64,000 nucleotides of DNA. Origin: Numida meleagris. Taxonomy: Eukaryota; Chordata; Aves; Galliformes; Numididae. The position numbers and the translations under genes were made by a program. The stretch covers positions 18,415,516 through 18,479,515 of the forward strand of contig NC_034419.1 of NCBI RefSeq assembly GCF_002078875.1. Direction: 5' to 3'. Shown here one piece after another: positions 1 to 13,215 of this stretch (position 1 is its first letter; the number at the start of each line of letters is the position of its first letter). The notes under the pieces were generated by a model, which was not told the DNA's origin, ran no database searches, and was given only the letters and a program-made list of their open reading frames with translations.

Positions 1-3000
1 AGAAGAACCTCAGATAAAGCAGACAACAACATCAGGACCTCCTGCTGAAGGTGACAAGCTGCTCATACCTTCCCTGACACACCTCGAGGGGCACCAGGCC
101 CAGCTCTGGTCAGAAGGCAGCAAACTGTGTTTGCAGGCAACTTCCAGCCAATTACAGACACAGGATTGAAAGCACACTCGAGCAACATCATTAACGCTAC
201 AGGCAGAAACGCACCACTGTAATTCTTTACCTGCTTAGGGGCACATGGTTCTGTTTGGTGTAACACTCAGCCAGGCGCTGACATAAAATGCTTCTTCAGC
301 TGAAGTTTCCTTCTATCCCCTGGGTCATTCTCTCCGAGTTAACAGCATCCCCTAAATCTGACTTAACTACGTTGCATAAATCTAACTATTCGGTGACAAA
401 AGCTTACATAAACGAGTGATAAAACTCTCTCAATTCCCCCACCAGGGGCTGGAGCTAAATGGGAGATTTAGGGTTTCAGATGAAGCGGGAATAGTTAGAG
501 GCTCATTTGAGCAAGGTCTGGGATAAAGGAACAGGAAAAAACGGCACCAGAGCATGCACCTTGTTCCTCAGGGCACGTTGCTGTGAAGGCTGTGTCTGCC
601 CCAGCTCCTCAGCACCAGCAGCCCACAGCGAGCTCACGGCAGCCCTTCAGGAAGTGCCAGCTGCTGCCCTCACCTCCATGGGGTCAGAGCATCCAGGCCT
701 CGGTTCCCCGGCCCCACAGGACAGGGAGCCCCACCAACACCGCATCCCACCAGCTCAGCACGCGGCTCTGCGGCCTCCCAGCAGGTGTGGGCCCACCTGC
801 AGCCCCATGGGGTGAGGGTGGATGGTGCCCGCTGCAAGGCCCAGTGCTTCTGCCCAGCTGGGTTCACGGCTGGTCGTCATTGCCACTCCTCAGCTGACAT
901 TGCTTCCAAGATGAACTCCAGAGCACTTCAGAGGAAGACCTTGTGCTGCTTCTCCTATTGAACCTGTTCTTTTTTGCATAAATAAATATTCAGGAGAGAC
1001 AGAATTAGAATCCAGGATATCTTTGTCTCACTTTGTCCATCCCAGGAGTCCTCTACACCATCCACTGTAATCATTTTTTCCTATCACTTTGCTCTTAAAG
1101 CACACGTTTTTCCTATTAAGTAGAACAACTCCAGTAGAAAAGATTGAGAGGTTCGTTCTGCAGAATACTCTTTAGCCCAACGCTTTGAATATTTATTGGA
1201 TATACAGGAAAATAAAGAATTGAGCACAAATCCCACGCTAGAAGAAATTAACGATGTGTATTCAGGGCTCTTAGCGCTGGCTAAACTATTTGTACAACGC
1301 AATCCCAAAGATACACAGCAAACGCGCCATGAAGAGTGGTGAAGAAGGACCAGCACCCAGCACGGCTACAATAGAAGGCCACGGGAAGGAGAAAATTGTA
1401 TCCTTCACCTCCTGCTCCCCAAAATAAATGTTCCAAGAAACCTGACCATCCCTTCGAGGCAGGGATTTGCACCGGCAGCTGCAGCCCATCTAACAGCAGG
1501 TGCAGGCGGGGGGACACTGCTGATGGGCTATGGATCCAATGCACAGCCCTCAGAGCAGCAGCCAAAGTGCCCCAGCATGGGCTGGGCTGGGCCTGGCCAC
1601 CAGCACCTTTGCCGTGGGGTCAGTCACAAGGCTGAGCACGGGCAGCCAGCACCCACCCTCCCTCCATGCCCCCCCCTTTTTGGGGCGCATCTCTAGTTCA
1701 CTGAAGGCAACGAAAGCCGCTATCAGCTCTGCCAGATACTCCAGCGTGGTTTAATTATTAAAAGCCAGAGGTGAAGAGCTGCTAAGCATATCCAAAGGCA
1801 CTCCCAGGTGAACAGCATCCTGCTGAACAACCTGTGGGACTGAATGTCAGGGACTTCCCGATGCAGCGCATCCACCACCACTGCTGACATGTTCTGCCAT
1901 CCATCTCTTCCAATCCAGAGCCCCAGCTCCAAAGCTGCTTAGACTCTCCCTGAAATGCCACTTTCCAATTCAGCTGAGAGCACCACGGCTGCAAACGCTG
2001 CAGCTGCTTTGCCTAATGGCACGGAGTGCTCCATGCCTTTGCAACAGCAAATATAACTTCTGCCATCCTCCTCTGGCTCATATTCTATGTGGTCTATCCT
2101 GACATGTAATGGTGTGACCACTGAACGCTGGCACATGCAGCACAGACACTGTTAAAGGTCAGAGTTATTCAAGCATCCTCCCAGCTAGATACGGCTGTTA
2201 GGTCTGTTCTGAACACAAAAGGCTCTTTGAGTACCTCCACTATTTCAAGATGTGAAATACTGTTCCTTATCAGTTTTTTAAATGAATTGAACCCAAGCAT
2301 TAACATAAGAACAGTTAGACACTCATCATCTAGCCGAGGAAGATGACATTATAAACCTAATGAAAGCAGCAGGAAAGCACAGGGGATACCAGACCAATTC
2401 TTTGTGGAGCAGCATGGCTGCGGGCACACTGAAGTCACCAGTGAGCGGACATCTACAAAACAGCACAGATGCTAACAAGTTGTATATGGGCTTTGAGACC
2501 TCCTGAGAATCTGCCATCAGTGGGATCTCAGCCCTGCAAAGCCAACCGCACGCAGGGAGACAGCTGGGTTTCCCTCCGGTCTGACCTGGGACAGGCAGAC
2601 AGAGGAAAGCAGCCGACTGATCAGAAGGCAGCTCACACGAGCACGGTGCCAGAAGGCACGCAAAATGTTTTCAATATAAAAATACATTACTTTGCTTTTA
2701 TTAGCACATAACTGTGCTAACAAGTCTCGGGCACAGATTTAGCGGGACGAGGGCCAGGAGCTCTCCCTTCCCCATGAGCAATCCCCAATGTAACAGCTTT
2801 TCCGCATCACAGCTCACGCCTGTGGATCCGCACACGCTCCCAGCTCTTTCACAGGCAAATCCCAACAGCACGTATACAGCGGGACTTAATCCCTGGAAGA
2901 GGCTACAAGCTACAGCAGCGTTTAAAAACAAGCACTGAAACAAAAACATTAAAACCAAACGAACAGACACACCTGGATCTGCTTCTACCAGGGCTTTGCA

Positions 3001-3241
3001 TTGCAACGGCTGCTGCAGTGGGAAGGGAACAAAGGGATCCTGCTCTTCAGGCCATGCCGGTGTTATGGCTTTAGTAAGCGATATGAAGAGGAGCAGCTGA
3101 TGCTCAAAGGTTCCCAAAATGCTACCCCTTCTTAAGGTTGCCTCTTACCCTACAAAAACTTGAAGTCATTTACATCATCTCATGATTTAAAAGCAGGCAG
3201 GAAAATAAAATAAAAAGGAGTGTGCTCAGATTTATAACTGC

Positions 3242-3257
3242 TTTTTTTTTTTTTTTT
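3242..3257. repeat. Poly(T) run
   Basis: Sixteen consecutive T. It could be the reverse complement of an old retroposon A-tail, but no recognisable element lies beside it. Confidence 0.8.
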
Positions 3258-5604
3258 GGTATTGCTCTCAGCTTTCCCTGCATCTGAGTGCAATAACCAT
3301 TTCCAGAAGTCTGTATTAAATCTTCACTGAAGTGCCTCTTCAGGAGGTGGGATTTATTGGTGGCAGCTGGCTGAAACTGTGCTCCAGGAGCACACGGGCT
3401 TAGCTCATCCATCTCAAAGAACAAAGCCAACCATCACTAGTGCTTATTCCAACTGTACACCCATTTTCTCAAGTTCAATGAAGGTACGATCACCAAAACA
3501 ATTACTCTGTGCAAGCATTCTGTGCTCTGTACCTTCCCAAACCCAGCTGGCAGCAGCTGGGTGCGCAGGGTGCGGCAGCAGGAGGGGCAGCCAGGAGACA
3601 CATCAACGCGCTCGGCCCCATCGCAGACACCACGTCCTCGAGAGGTGAGCTGGGACAGGCCAGTCCCTTGCAAACGTGGATGAGTAGAAGATGGATAATG
3701 ATGGGAGACTTCACCATTCCTCCAATGACAGACTCAAGTAGGTAAGGTGCAAAACAGATTGTTCAAAATAAATTAAAGAAACCCATCTTCCACGACCACT
3801 ATAAGCCTGGGGCTCAGGCTTCCTACAAGAGGTGTGAGACAACTTTGGCTCCCCTCCAGGCAACAACAAGAGGATTGTAACCCCATCTCCACAGATGAGG
3901 GTCCTGGTCAGCAGCCAATGGGCAGCATTCTCTGCCATGGCAGCATTCCTGTGCAAGTACATAGCTCTGGCAGCTCCATCACCCACAGGCGGGATCGTGG
4001 CTGGGGAATCCTGCAGTCCTAAACCCACTGAGCACTCTGCCAGCAGCACCCATACAAAGGGCTGAGCCACAGCCGAGGCAGCCTGGTAACACTGGTATCA
4101 CTTGCATGCATTTCGCCCCCCCAGTAGATGCTAGCACGTACATCACTCCCGTGAGGTTATCTAGTGAGGTCTACCTTGCAGAACCCGTACCTAGGATGAG
4201 CGTACTTTCCCACAGTAAAGCTGGTTGGAATGTAATTCCAGCATGGAGGAGGACTTCAAAACCAAGGAAGCAATAACCTACAAAATGAAGCTGAACCTAG
4301 AGCAGGAAGGTTTGTACCATGACCTGGTACAGTAGTACTAAATCAGACCTGCTTCAGCCTGGAGAATTGTTGTTACGTGCTGTTACACACTGCTTTCAGT
4401 CCCATAACAAGTACAGCTGGACAGTCTGCACCCTCTACTATTTCCTTAGTGCTCAGGAACAAGCCAGGTCTGACTGCTCTGCCTTCCCTCCCACAGTTAC
4501 AGGCACCAAGCACCAACTAATCAAACTCAGAGCTTTCTTGCCCACTGGAAGGGGGAAAAGAAACAAAAAAACCATCCCAACCCGCTGCCCAATCATGTTG
4601 AAAGAGGTGGAAGGGGATAAATCTTTACCAGCTCCCATGCAGCCTAGGTCTTGGTTTTACATTTTCCTCTTACCCAGCCACAATTAGAACAGCATAAAAC
4701 TTGAGACACTTAAACATTATGAGAGATTGTGATTCAGAATTTATGTTTTTACTTGTTAAATGTCTGAGCTTCTTAAAATTCAGAAGCAAAGACTCAACTC
4801 CAACAGCACAAGAAGCAGAACGCCGACAATCAGCCTGCAGAAAGGCCATATTTTTCAACCACATACCTCCCCCAGCTCAGCCTTTCTTCTTGTGTGCTCA
4901 GCTGTAGCAATTAGGAGAATAATCTGTAGGAAGCCGACCCCCAAAAGCCTCACTCAGCTTTCTCCAGCTGTTTCCTTCTTTATGTTGCCTGCAAACTCAA
5001 GCTCTGAAGAGACGATTCACCTCAGCAGGACTCCAAACTCTACATCTGCTCCGGGGGCATAATCTTTGCTGGGTACATGGAAATGGTCTTTAAACTAATG
5101 GAGTCACTAGACTAAACAAAAATCCTCTTCTCTAAATCTACACACTGAGGTTTTATTTTCAATTATATTTCTAGCTGGATATTTTCAAGATTATCATCTT
5201 TCTTCTTTAATCATCGTAATGCCGCTTTGCAACATGCACTGCTTTCTGAAAGCACCTTACTGCACGCTATAAATGCAAATCTGCGTTATCTTTTCATAGA
5301 TTAAAAAAGCTGCCCGCACCGACCTGTCCAGCAACACAGAGAAAACTGCTTGGAAGAAGCAGGAGCGCTCCCAAACCACAACATAATGCTGTCCCACAAA
5401 CAGCATGACACTGGGCACTACGAAAAACTTGTTTTAAAAATGGATCTGAAGCTTTCCATTCCTCATGTGAAGTACAGCCGCATCCTGCTCCTCGGCTCGG
5501 GTAGGAACCCTCAGCAAAACGGAGGCAGAGGAAGAAGAGCGGAGGATAGAAGGGGTTGAGGAGGAAAGCTCTGGAGTTCATTTGGACAAATAGATTGAAA
5601 ATTC

Positions 5605-5620
5605 TTTTTTTTTTTTTTTT
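5605..5620. repeat. Poly(T) run
   Basis: Sixteen consecutive T followed by a T-rich stretch interrupted by C. No recognisable element is attached. Confidence 0.8.
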
Positions 5621-8600
5621 CTTTTTCTTTTGTTACGTACAGGCAGGAAGAGTGAGAAGGAAATCATTGTGGCTAAGAGCAAGGAAGCACACACTACGCA
5701 GCCACCTGCGTGCCTCCCTGTAAGAGCAACAGATTATGAAAGGAGGAGGAAGGAGAAGCCAAATGGTTTTTCCTCTTCATACAGAAGGAGTTCAGGTGTC
5801 AGACTGCAAGGACACACAGCTCCTGCAGATCAGTCTTATAACAAGGAAAACGCACTGCCCCTTGTCAGACTGTGGAAAGCAGCTACTCGGCGAGAACTCT
5901 GAAGGAAATTTACACTGATCTTTATATTTGATCAGCAAAATTCTCCCTTTATAACTTCATACGAAAGAACACATTATTTCTATATCACACAGGAAAACTG
6001 GAAAGAGGAATACTTTCCCTAATGCAAAGAATTACCTTTGTGTCCTGTGTTGGTCTTCAGCGCATTCAGCACCACAAAAGCCCATGTTTACATCTCTACA
6101 TCTCTAATTTCCACCAGCCAACGGGTTCCTGGCCTAAAAGGATCTCCTGGCTGGTCAGGAGGCCCTGCCCTCCCAGAGGCTGACCCAGCCTCCTCTGCTC
6201 CCCAGAGACCCAAGATTCTCTCCTGAACTGATGTGATGGAATTGTCACCACCTCCACAGTCATTACAGTCACCAGCCGCCAAGCACCAACAAAAACAGCA
6301 CATACCTCATGCTCTTCAGGTAACCAACCCCTTCTGTTTTTGTCATCTTAAATAATAAAGAAAAGCAAGCTCAATTATTTTTCTCCCCCTCCCCCAGTGT
6401 TTTGAATGCACAGCCATAAATAAGATTCATTTTTATTACATATTCCACAATATGAATTTCCATATAGGACAGAAAACACGAATACTGTGAAACATAGAAA
6501 CAAAGACTGGGAAAGACCGTTCAGTTCTGCACTGCACTTTGCCTCCCCTGGGGATGAGAGGAGGAAGCACAGCCCGGAGCTCGTGCTGCAGGGCCTGTGG
6601 GCCTCTGAAACACGTGGCAGTGTTTCACTGCAACACTGATTCACAGCGATGGATCTCCACAAGCAGCAGACCTTGCATCCCAGCAGACCAGCAGCCACTA
6701 CCTCCCGCTGCACAGCTTCCATCACACGATGCAGTTTGTAGCAATGGCCAACAGATGGATAAATGCCACGTTCTGCACAACATTTTTCTACAGATCTCTA
6801 TTATAACCTCTGAACACCAAAATTAACTTTTAATAAGATCAGCAGGTATAGCTGGGGTGGAAAAGAAATCATCCAGGCTCTGAAGTACCCCGACTCTAAA
6901 GAACACCTGACGGATGGATGAGAGACCGCTTTACTGATCAGTAAAAATTCAGATGAGGTTCCTAATGTCATATCTCAGCTACATCTCTACCTTGATCCAT
7001 ATCTACAACCATTGCAGAGAAACACCCATTACCATACAACTCCCACTGCCTTTCGTATTCAGATTTTGTTTTTGTCACACCTAGAATGACGAGGTCCAAA
7101 TTATAACACACCTGACATGAATGTGACACTTAGAAAACTCCTCTAGCAAACCAAACAATACTAATAATACTGGTGCTCCCCAACAAGGGCGGCAGCACGC
7201 TGCACCCCAACAGCAGGCTCGAGTCTGGCCATGCAGTGGGCAGCTGGCCTTTAGAACAAGCAGGACTTCAAGCCTCATCGGTAACACCCTTCATTTCTTA
7301 CTTAGCAAAAACCTGAGGCAGATGGAAAACAGCAAAGAGGGTTAGAGAAAACTCATTACTGCGGGAGATGAATTATTCCCCACAAGTCTCTTAGGTCACC
7401 TCTGCTATGCCATGGAACACACACACTTAGCACAAGGTTTATTAAAATACAGAGTATGACAGAATGGGGCTATTTTTACCTGGGCTGAGCAATATCCAAC
7501 ATCCTTTCTCAAGCAGTTAAATCAAACTTGTACCAAAAAGAACATTAGGAAGGAACTTATACCAAGAAAACACCTCAGAGCCCAGGTTTTGCCCTTACTC
7601 CTACCTTTCTGCTGCTATACGTGGTGAAGCTGCAAATGCTGAGACCCCATGGCACCACTCAGCCAATGCTGCCCGCATGGTTCCTGGCAAGGGAACCGGA
7701 ACACAGCATGACAGGAACAGGGATGTTCTTGGGCACTTCCAGCAGTTGCTCAGGAAAAATCCCAACCTTGTTGCACGCTCTATGGCATCTCGGTGTGGCC
7801 CACCGCCACGGCTCCAGCAATGTAACAGCGCATCACATGGGACATGGGTGATGGACCAGTTCTGCCTTCTGCCAGGAGGGTAAATGGAGAAACGGGGAGA
7901 GGTCATGGATACCCCTGACAAACCTGCTGCTCTCAAGAAAGACACTGCCTGGGTTATGTCAAAGCCAGTACCCCATGATGTTTGCCTTCCACAGTGAACT
8001 GGGTATGAATACAAACAGCGAGAGCCCATGATCAGATAGCGGAGGGCCGATAGGAACTGCACACAGGAACTGCAGAGATAAAATTGCATTGACAACTTAT
8101 CTGGCTGGTACAGTATTCCCTGGAACAGGCATGTATCTGCAGCCCCCGCTGACAGCATTTTGCTCAAGATGCCTTTGACGAATCTCTACGTGCCCTGTAA
8201 AACACAAACCCGGCAGATTCTCGATGGCCCGGTGCTTCACCTTTGGGCTGCATCATCAGTTCCTACCACCCGCACTGGATTTCCCCCCCCAGCACTGAGG
8301 CACGGCTCTGACACTTTGTTTCATGTGTTTCTTGTAGACGAGGTGATACGTAAGGAAAGCCCAGCAGCACACAGCCCCTGAGCAGCGTCGTGCAGGGGAT
8401 TCTCACCCCTCCGTTTTTGTAAACAACAGCTTATCTGAAATGAAATCATTAAAAACTTCATTTATTTTTACTAACCAAGACTGAAGCACATCAGATTTAA
8501 TCCCAGAGTTAAAATCTTTTATCTCCCCTTACTTTCTGTAGAAAAATTATTTCCTTTTCACACAGAATCCTACTGAGAAGCGCTCTCCTCATGTGCCTCT

Positions 8601-11600
8601 CCTCCCCGCCGGGCATGCTTCTGAGGGCACCCCAACTGCTCACTGCAATCATTACTCTGGGTTGGTTAGTGATCGTTTCCCAGGACACACCATGCAGAAA
8701 AGCCACTCCCCCCTTCATAGCTCCAGCCGGAGGTAAAACACGACACCTGGTAGCAGAGCTGGTGTCACCCTGTGGGAGAGCAAGCAGATGCACAGGAAAC
8801 AATGCCTGCCGACAAAACGAATGCCTCCCGATAACCACGTCTTGCCAGAAGAGATCCGCACGTTTCTTTGAACTGATGCATTCATATCTGACTCATTATT
8901 TGAGAAAAATCTTGTAGACCTTATCTCAAAGGAGCTCGATGCTACGGTTGCGCTTTTCCCCCCTCGAGCCTGGGTTTGTTTTCAAAGCCCCCCCCAAACC
9001 TTAACGGTTTCTTTGAAGAGTTTTATCCATCATTTCAGCAACTGCAAACACCCCGACTGTGAAATGGGCCTCTGCAGCTTCTCAGGAAATATCGTTAGAA
9101 TGGAAGCCCGCTAATTGTTTTAACAAACGCTGCCGAGGGCCCAGGTCACGCTTCCAAAGGCCGGACTTCATGGTTAATTACTCACTCTGTTTTTCCATGG
9201 CACACGTGGGACGTGGCCGGCGCTGCCACACTGGTGCCACAGCGCAACCGGTCCGCGCAGCAAGCCAGCGGCCATCGGTCACCGCGCGGCCTTGTCCTTC
9301 AGAGCCACCGGAACCGCAGGCAAGAGGCTGCTCTGCTCTGCTCCACGGGGCTTCAGTTTTCTCCCCTACTCTTTAAGGCACTGGGAAGGAAAAGCCTCCA
9401 CAGCCATGCCATGGGCCAGCAGAACAGAGACTGTGGCCACCCCCATTCCCCAAGGGAAGTGCATCTCCCAGGCGCCAAGCTTTCGTTATGCTGCCAATAG
9501 CACCGTGTGCCAAGCACGACACCAACACGTATCTGGATTTAATCACGTTTCCAAAGCCACTGGGAAAACACGCGTGTGGGAAGAGCAAGGGGAACATGTT
9601 CATAATATTAAGTCTAAAGCTCTTTTCCAATTCTTTTAAAAAATAGCCTGAATCTTAGACAAGAGCGACTTAATCCAATTCCTTTAACAAAGCACGCATC
9701 CTTCTCAGGTCCCAGAACTACAAGGCAGGCCACGAACTCAAAGTGCACTTCACAATGGCAGGGTTGTGTATTTGTTCATGGAGTCACTCTGACAGTACAC
9801 ACACAGCAGGAATGCCGGCATCCTCCATCCGAATCCCAGAGCGATAAAAGAGAACAGCTCTGAGGGGCGGCTGCCCCGATCAACATGAGCAGTATTCTAC
9901 TTTTACAGCTTGGGATGAACTTACCTAAAGGAAACCGGTGCTCAGATTCTGATCTGTTACACTGGGTAATCCTGTGACCCTACAGAAATCAGCAGTTACT
10001 GAGCACTGACGCTGGCATGGATGCCCACGGTGCCCCTAAGGGAGCGGGGCTCGACGAGGGCACGCAGCAGCACCGGCAGTCAGCAGTCAGCAGGCTGCAA
10101 GCAGACCTCGGTGCGGAGAGCTGCAGACACTGATGAACAGATGGAAGGACAAAGCAAGAATCAAAACAGGGAACGCGGCAAGGAGAGCCTCGGCCAGAGC
10201 ACACCCTGCAGGTCTTGTGTCGTAAGTGGGTCAAGTGCGTTTTACCCCTTACCGCTGTCAGCAGCAACAAGTTCTGAAATGAGACAGGCAAAACCTCACG
10301 GAGCACAGACAACGTTCTGAGCGTGCACGGAAAATAAGGATATGTTGGAAGCCCTCTAAACAAGGAAATGTGGCAAAGACACAAAGCTCATTTCACTGAT
10401 GTAAGCAAATCACGCTTTGTACAACACAGCTTAGCCAAGGTACAGCATGATGCACCACAAGAGAACGTGTGGACATAGGGAAAATGCAAAGTACTTCACA
10501 GACCGACCAGCAAGGACGAAAAAAGTAAGAATTTACACGCAATGTCAGCAGAACGCAAAGCACCTTGGTAATTGCATTCAGTTCTCTTATCAATAGGAAT
10601 GATTTTTCCTTAATCTTAAAAGTTTCTCAATACTCTGCTATCAAAGCAGATTTGTGATGCTGATAAAAATCCACTTTATTTGCTGGCATCCCACGACCAC
10701 AGGTCTGCAAACACACGAGCTAAAGATCTCTGGAGCAAACTAAATGTTATTTGGGCGAGGCTCCAGAATTTGGCCAACTACTACAAAACCCGAAACCATC
10801 GCAGCTACCGCTGTACAGCCATTAACAACAAAAGGCTCTGCCCTCCCCTGCACATCCACATCATTCAGTGCTGCAACACTGGCATATGGGGAGATAATCC
10901 CAAGCAGGATGATTCTGGATGCTAAGCAACCATTTGTTTAGACGAAGTGGGAACACAGATTGGCCATTGTACACAAGTTTCCACGTGATAATGCACGGCA
11001 GCTTCAGCATGCTCCTTGGCACAAGGCACAGCTCTAAGAAGAAAGAAGAATTTAGTCAATATTTGATCTAAACCCCCCGGAACACAACATGAATTACAAA
11101 GATGCTTAATGCTGAAGATTATGTTCCCTCCTCTGCAACAACAGGCTGAACCAAAAGCCTGTCGGTGTCAATGGAAGGATTCCCACCGCTTTCTCCAGCC
11201 TTTGGCTTGGACACAGAGGAAAAAACAGGACTGCTTCGGAGCCCTGGGGAAGGGAGAAGCCGGGCAGCAGGCTCAGCACTGCTCCAGCTGCGGCAACGTG
11301 GCCAGAACAATGGGAAGGACTTGAAAGAGGAGTGTCCCGCGCCGTGCCCTGCTGGGCCAGCCCTGGTGAATCATCCGTGCCCTGCGCCTCTTCCGCAGTC
11401 CTTCACTGCTTTTGTGATGCGCTTCAATGTGTCCTGATGTGCGGTTTACAAAAATTAAAAAAAATGACATCACTTCAAAGCTCTGCCGAGCCCTGCTGAC
11501 ACACACAGACCCACATAGGCCCAGCCCCAGTCCCTTCTGGACTTTGGTCCCGCTGTGTCTTGGCCAAGACCCAACTTGTGTCTTCCACACCAGCATCCCA

Positions 11601-12439
11601 CAGCACAGCTGCAGCACAGCCACATCCCGGCTGAGATCACGACTGCAGCCATGCCTGTAGCAGCAGCGTTGAGGTCAGTGCCATGAAGGGCACCTGAGTT
11701 AAGGTTTACTTTCTACGTGGTTATAAATTCTGTTCAGAAAACTGAAGTAGCCTCAGATTTCAGCACCCATCTGTACCTCTGTTTCTCCGCAGATATTTGC
11801 TGCGGAAGCAGCACTCTCAAATAACCGATGTTCAGCTTCAGCTGAAGCCTTCTGCACGCAATGCCACGGGAGCCGATGCAGCAGCAACGCCGCTCTGCAG
11901 CGTTCCACGGCGGAACAGAGCGCAGCCAGGACAGCACGACAGCGGGACGGCGGCTGCAGGGCTGGGGTACAGCTGGGGGAGCTCGCTCTGAAGGCTTCGT
12001 TCGTTCCTCAGAACTTCCCTTCTAAATCCGAGCTCTCAGCACCAGCACCCGAACTGTCACCATCTGCAGAGTGCCTCTGCCATCCCGAACTACATTACAG
12101 TTGCACAGGAAAGCAGCAGCGCTGACAAACCACTGCAGACCTCGCATCTACCTGTCGAGCGAAGGCACAACTCTGCAAACCCAAGCAGTCTCCTTCATGG
12201 TCTCAGCATTTCCTATCAACAACGAAAGGAGCACTCTCCAACAAGCCCTCTGCTCTCCTACCCACCTTTCCCACACAGCCGCTATTCTGAAGGCAAGACA
12301 GCGGTTTCTCACTGTTACCAGCTCTGCGTTACCAGCCCGGGGTGGCTGAGCGCACCACACAGATCTGAGGAAGAGCCTTCCCATCAGAAAGCCGTCTGTT
12401 CTCGTACCTCCAACGAGCAAAGGCCATTCCCTCAGCCCG

Positions 12440-12790
12440 CAGGCCCGGCACGCGGAGTGCACACAGCGCCTGCAGCAACACAAGGAGATTCGCACGTGGG
12501 GGTGATGGACATTTACGGTTAGCGTTCCGCAGCCGGCAGCAGTCAGCGCTGCACCGGTACGAGCTGGAGAAGCCGCCGAGCCATGAACGCTTCTGCATCG
12601 CTGTTACAGACACCGCGAAGGCACGGCCCGCCGCGGGGCGAAGCGCAGCGCCCGGCCGGGATGGGGCGGACACCGCTTCACGCCGCGCATTGCCGGCAAG
12701 CAGCGGGCAGGGGCTGCCCTGCTCCGGAGAGCCCAGCGCGGGAACTGCGCTGCCACAGCCCGGAGCCGCACCGCCACCTCCTGGCACACG
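12440..12790. promoter_or_regulatory. Orphan CpG-rich block, candidate promoter
   Basis: The sequence becomes dense in CpG, with runs such as CCGCGGGGCG and CGCCGCGCATTGCC, and differs sharply from the surrounding 40-45% GC DNA. No coding gene starts here. The long open frames that cross it (for example minus 12329-13078) are explained by stop-codon depletion in GC-rich DNA. A promoter for a non-coding transcript, or a distal SETMAR promoter, are the simplest explanations. Both are inference. CpG density was judged by eye. Confidence 0.45.
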
Positions 12791-12927
12791 TGTGGGTAAC
12801 AAGGGAACTTCCCCAAGTACGGGGATGAGGGGACTTGAAAAAGGCATTAGAAGAAAAAGAACGCATAGACGCACTTCTCTGAGCAGCCAAAGGAAAACGC
12901 GATGAAGTCCTATTGAATTTTGGTCAC

Positions 12928-13215
12928 AACAGTCCCAGGCAACCCTACGGGCTTGGGGAGGAGCGGCTGGAAAGCTGCCTGACAGAAAGGGACCTTGGTG
13001 TGCTGATGGACACGGGCTGAGTGTGAGCCAGCAGCGTGCCCAGGTGGCCAAGAAGGCCAGTGGCATCCTGGCTGGCATCAGGAATGGGGTGGTGAGCAGG
13101 ACATGGGAAGCAATCCTGCCCTTGTACTCGGCATTGGTGAGGCCTCACCTCGAGTACTGGGTTCAGTTTTGGGCACCTCCGTACAGAAAGTGCTGGAGCT
13201 CCTCAAGAACCAACT
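12928..13215 (+). mobile_element. CR1 retroposon fragment
   Basis: This matches the avian CR1 LINE, sense orientation, in the region just before the 3' end. Diagnostic phrases include 'gctggaaagctgcctgacag', 'cccaggtggccaagaaggcc' and 'cctcacctcgagtactgggt'. Similarity fades after about 13,185-13,215 and the usual ATTCTATG 3' tail is missing, so the copy is truncated at both ends. Frame-disrupting changes show that it is dead. Confidence 0.9.

Larger units (their letters stand above)
1..12430. other. Intergenic region, no gene recognised
   Basis: No coding exon that I recognise is present on either strand. Open frames here are short, and the longest (minus strand 7601-8167, 188 codons) has no family motif. 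In mammals LRRN1 lies on this side of SETMAR, but its large single-exon leucine-rich-repeat frame is absent, so it must be left of the window. Two 16-base T runs (3242-3257, 5605-5620) are the only obvious simple repeats. Regulatory elements or non-coding RNA exons cannot be excluded by eye. Confidence 0.6.

Noticed and set aside
6480..6540. Possible antisense CR1 tail (ACATAGAAACAAAGACTGGG)
   Set aside because: Only a short, loose resemblance to the CR1 3' end; the adjoining sequence does not continue as CR1.
12329..13078. 249-codon minus-strand frame
   Set aside because: It crosses the CpG-rich block and runs antisense through the CR1 fragment. The product resembles no protein family.
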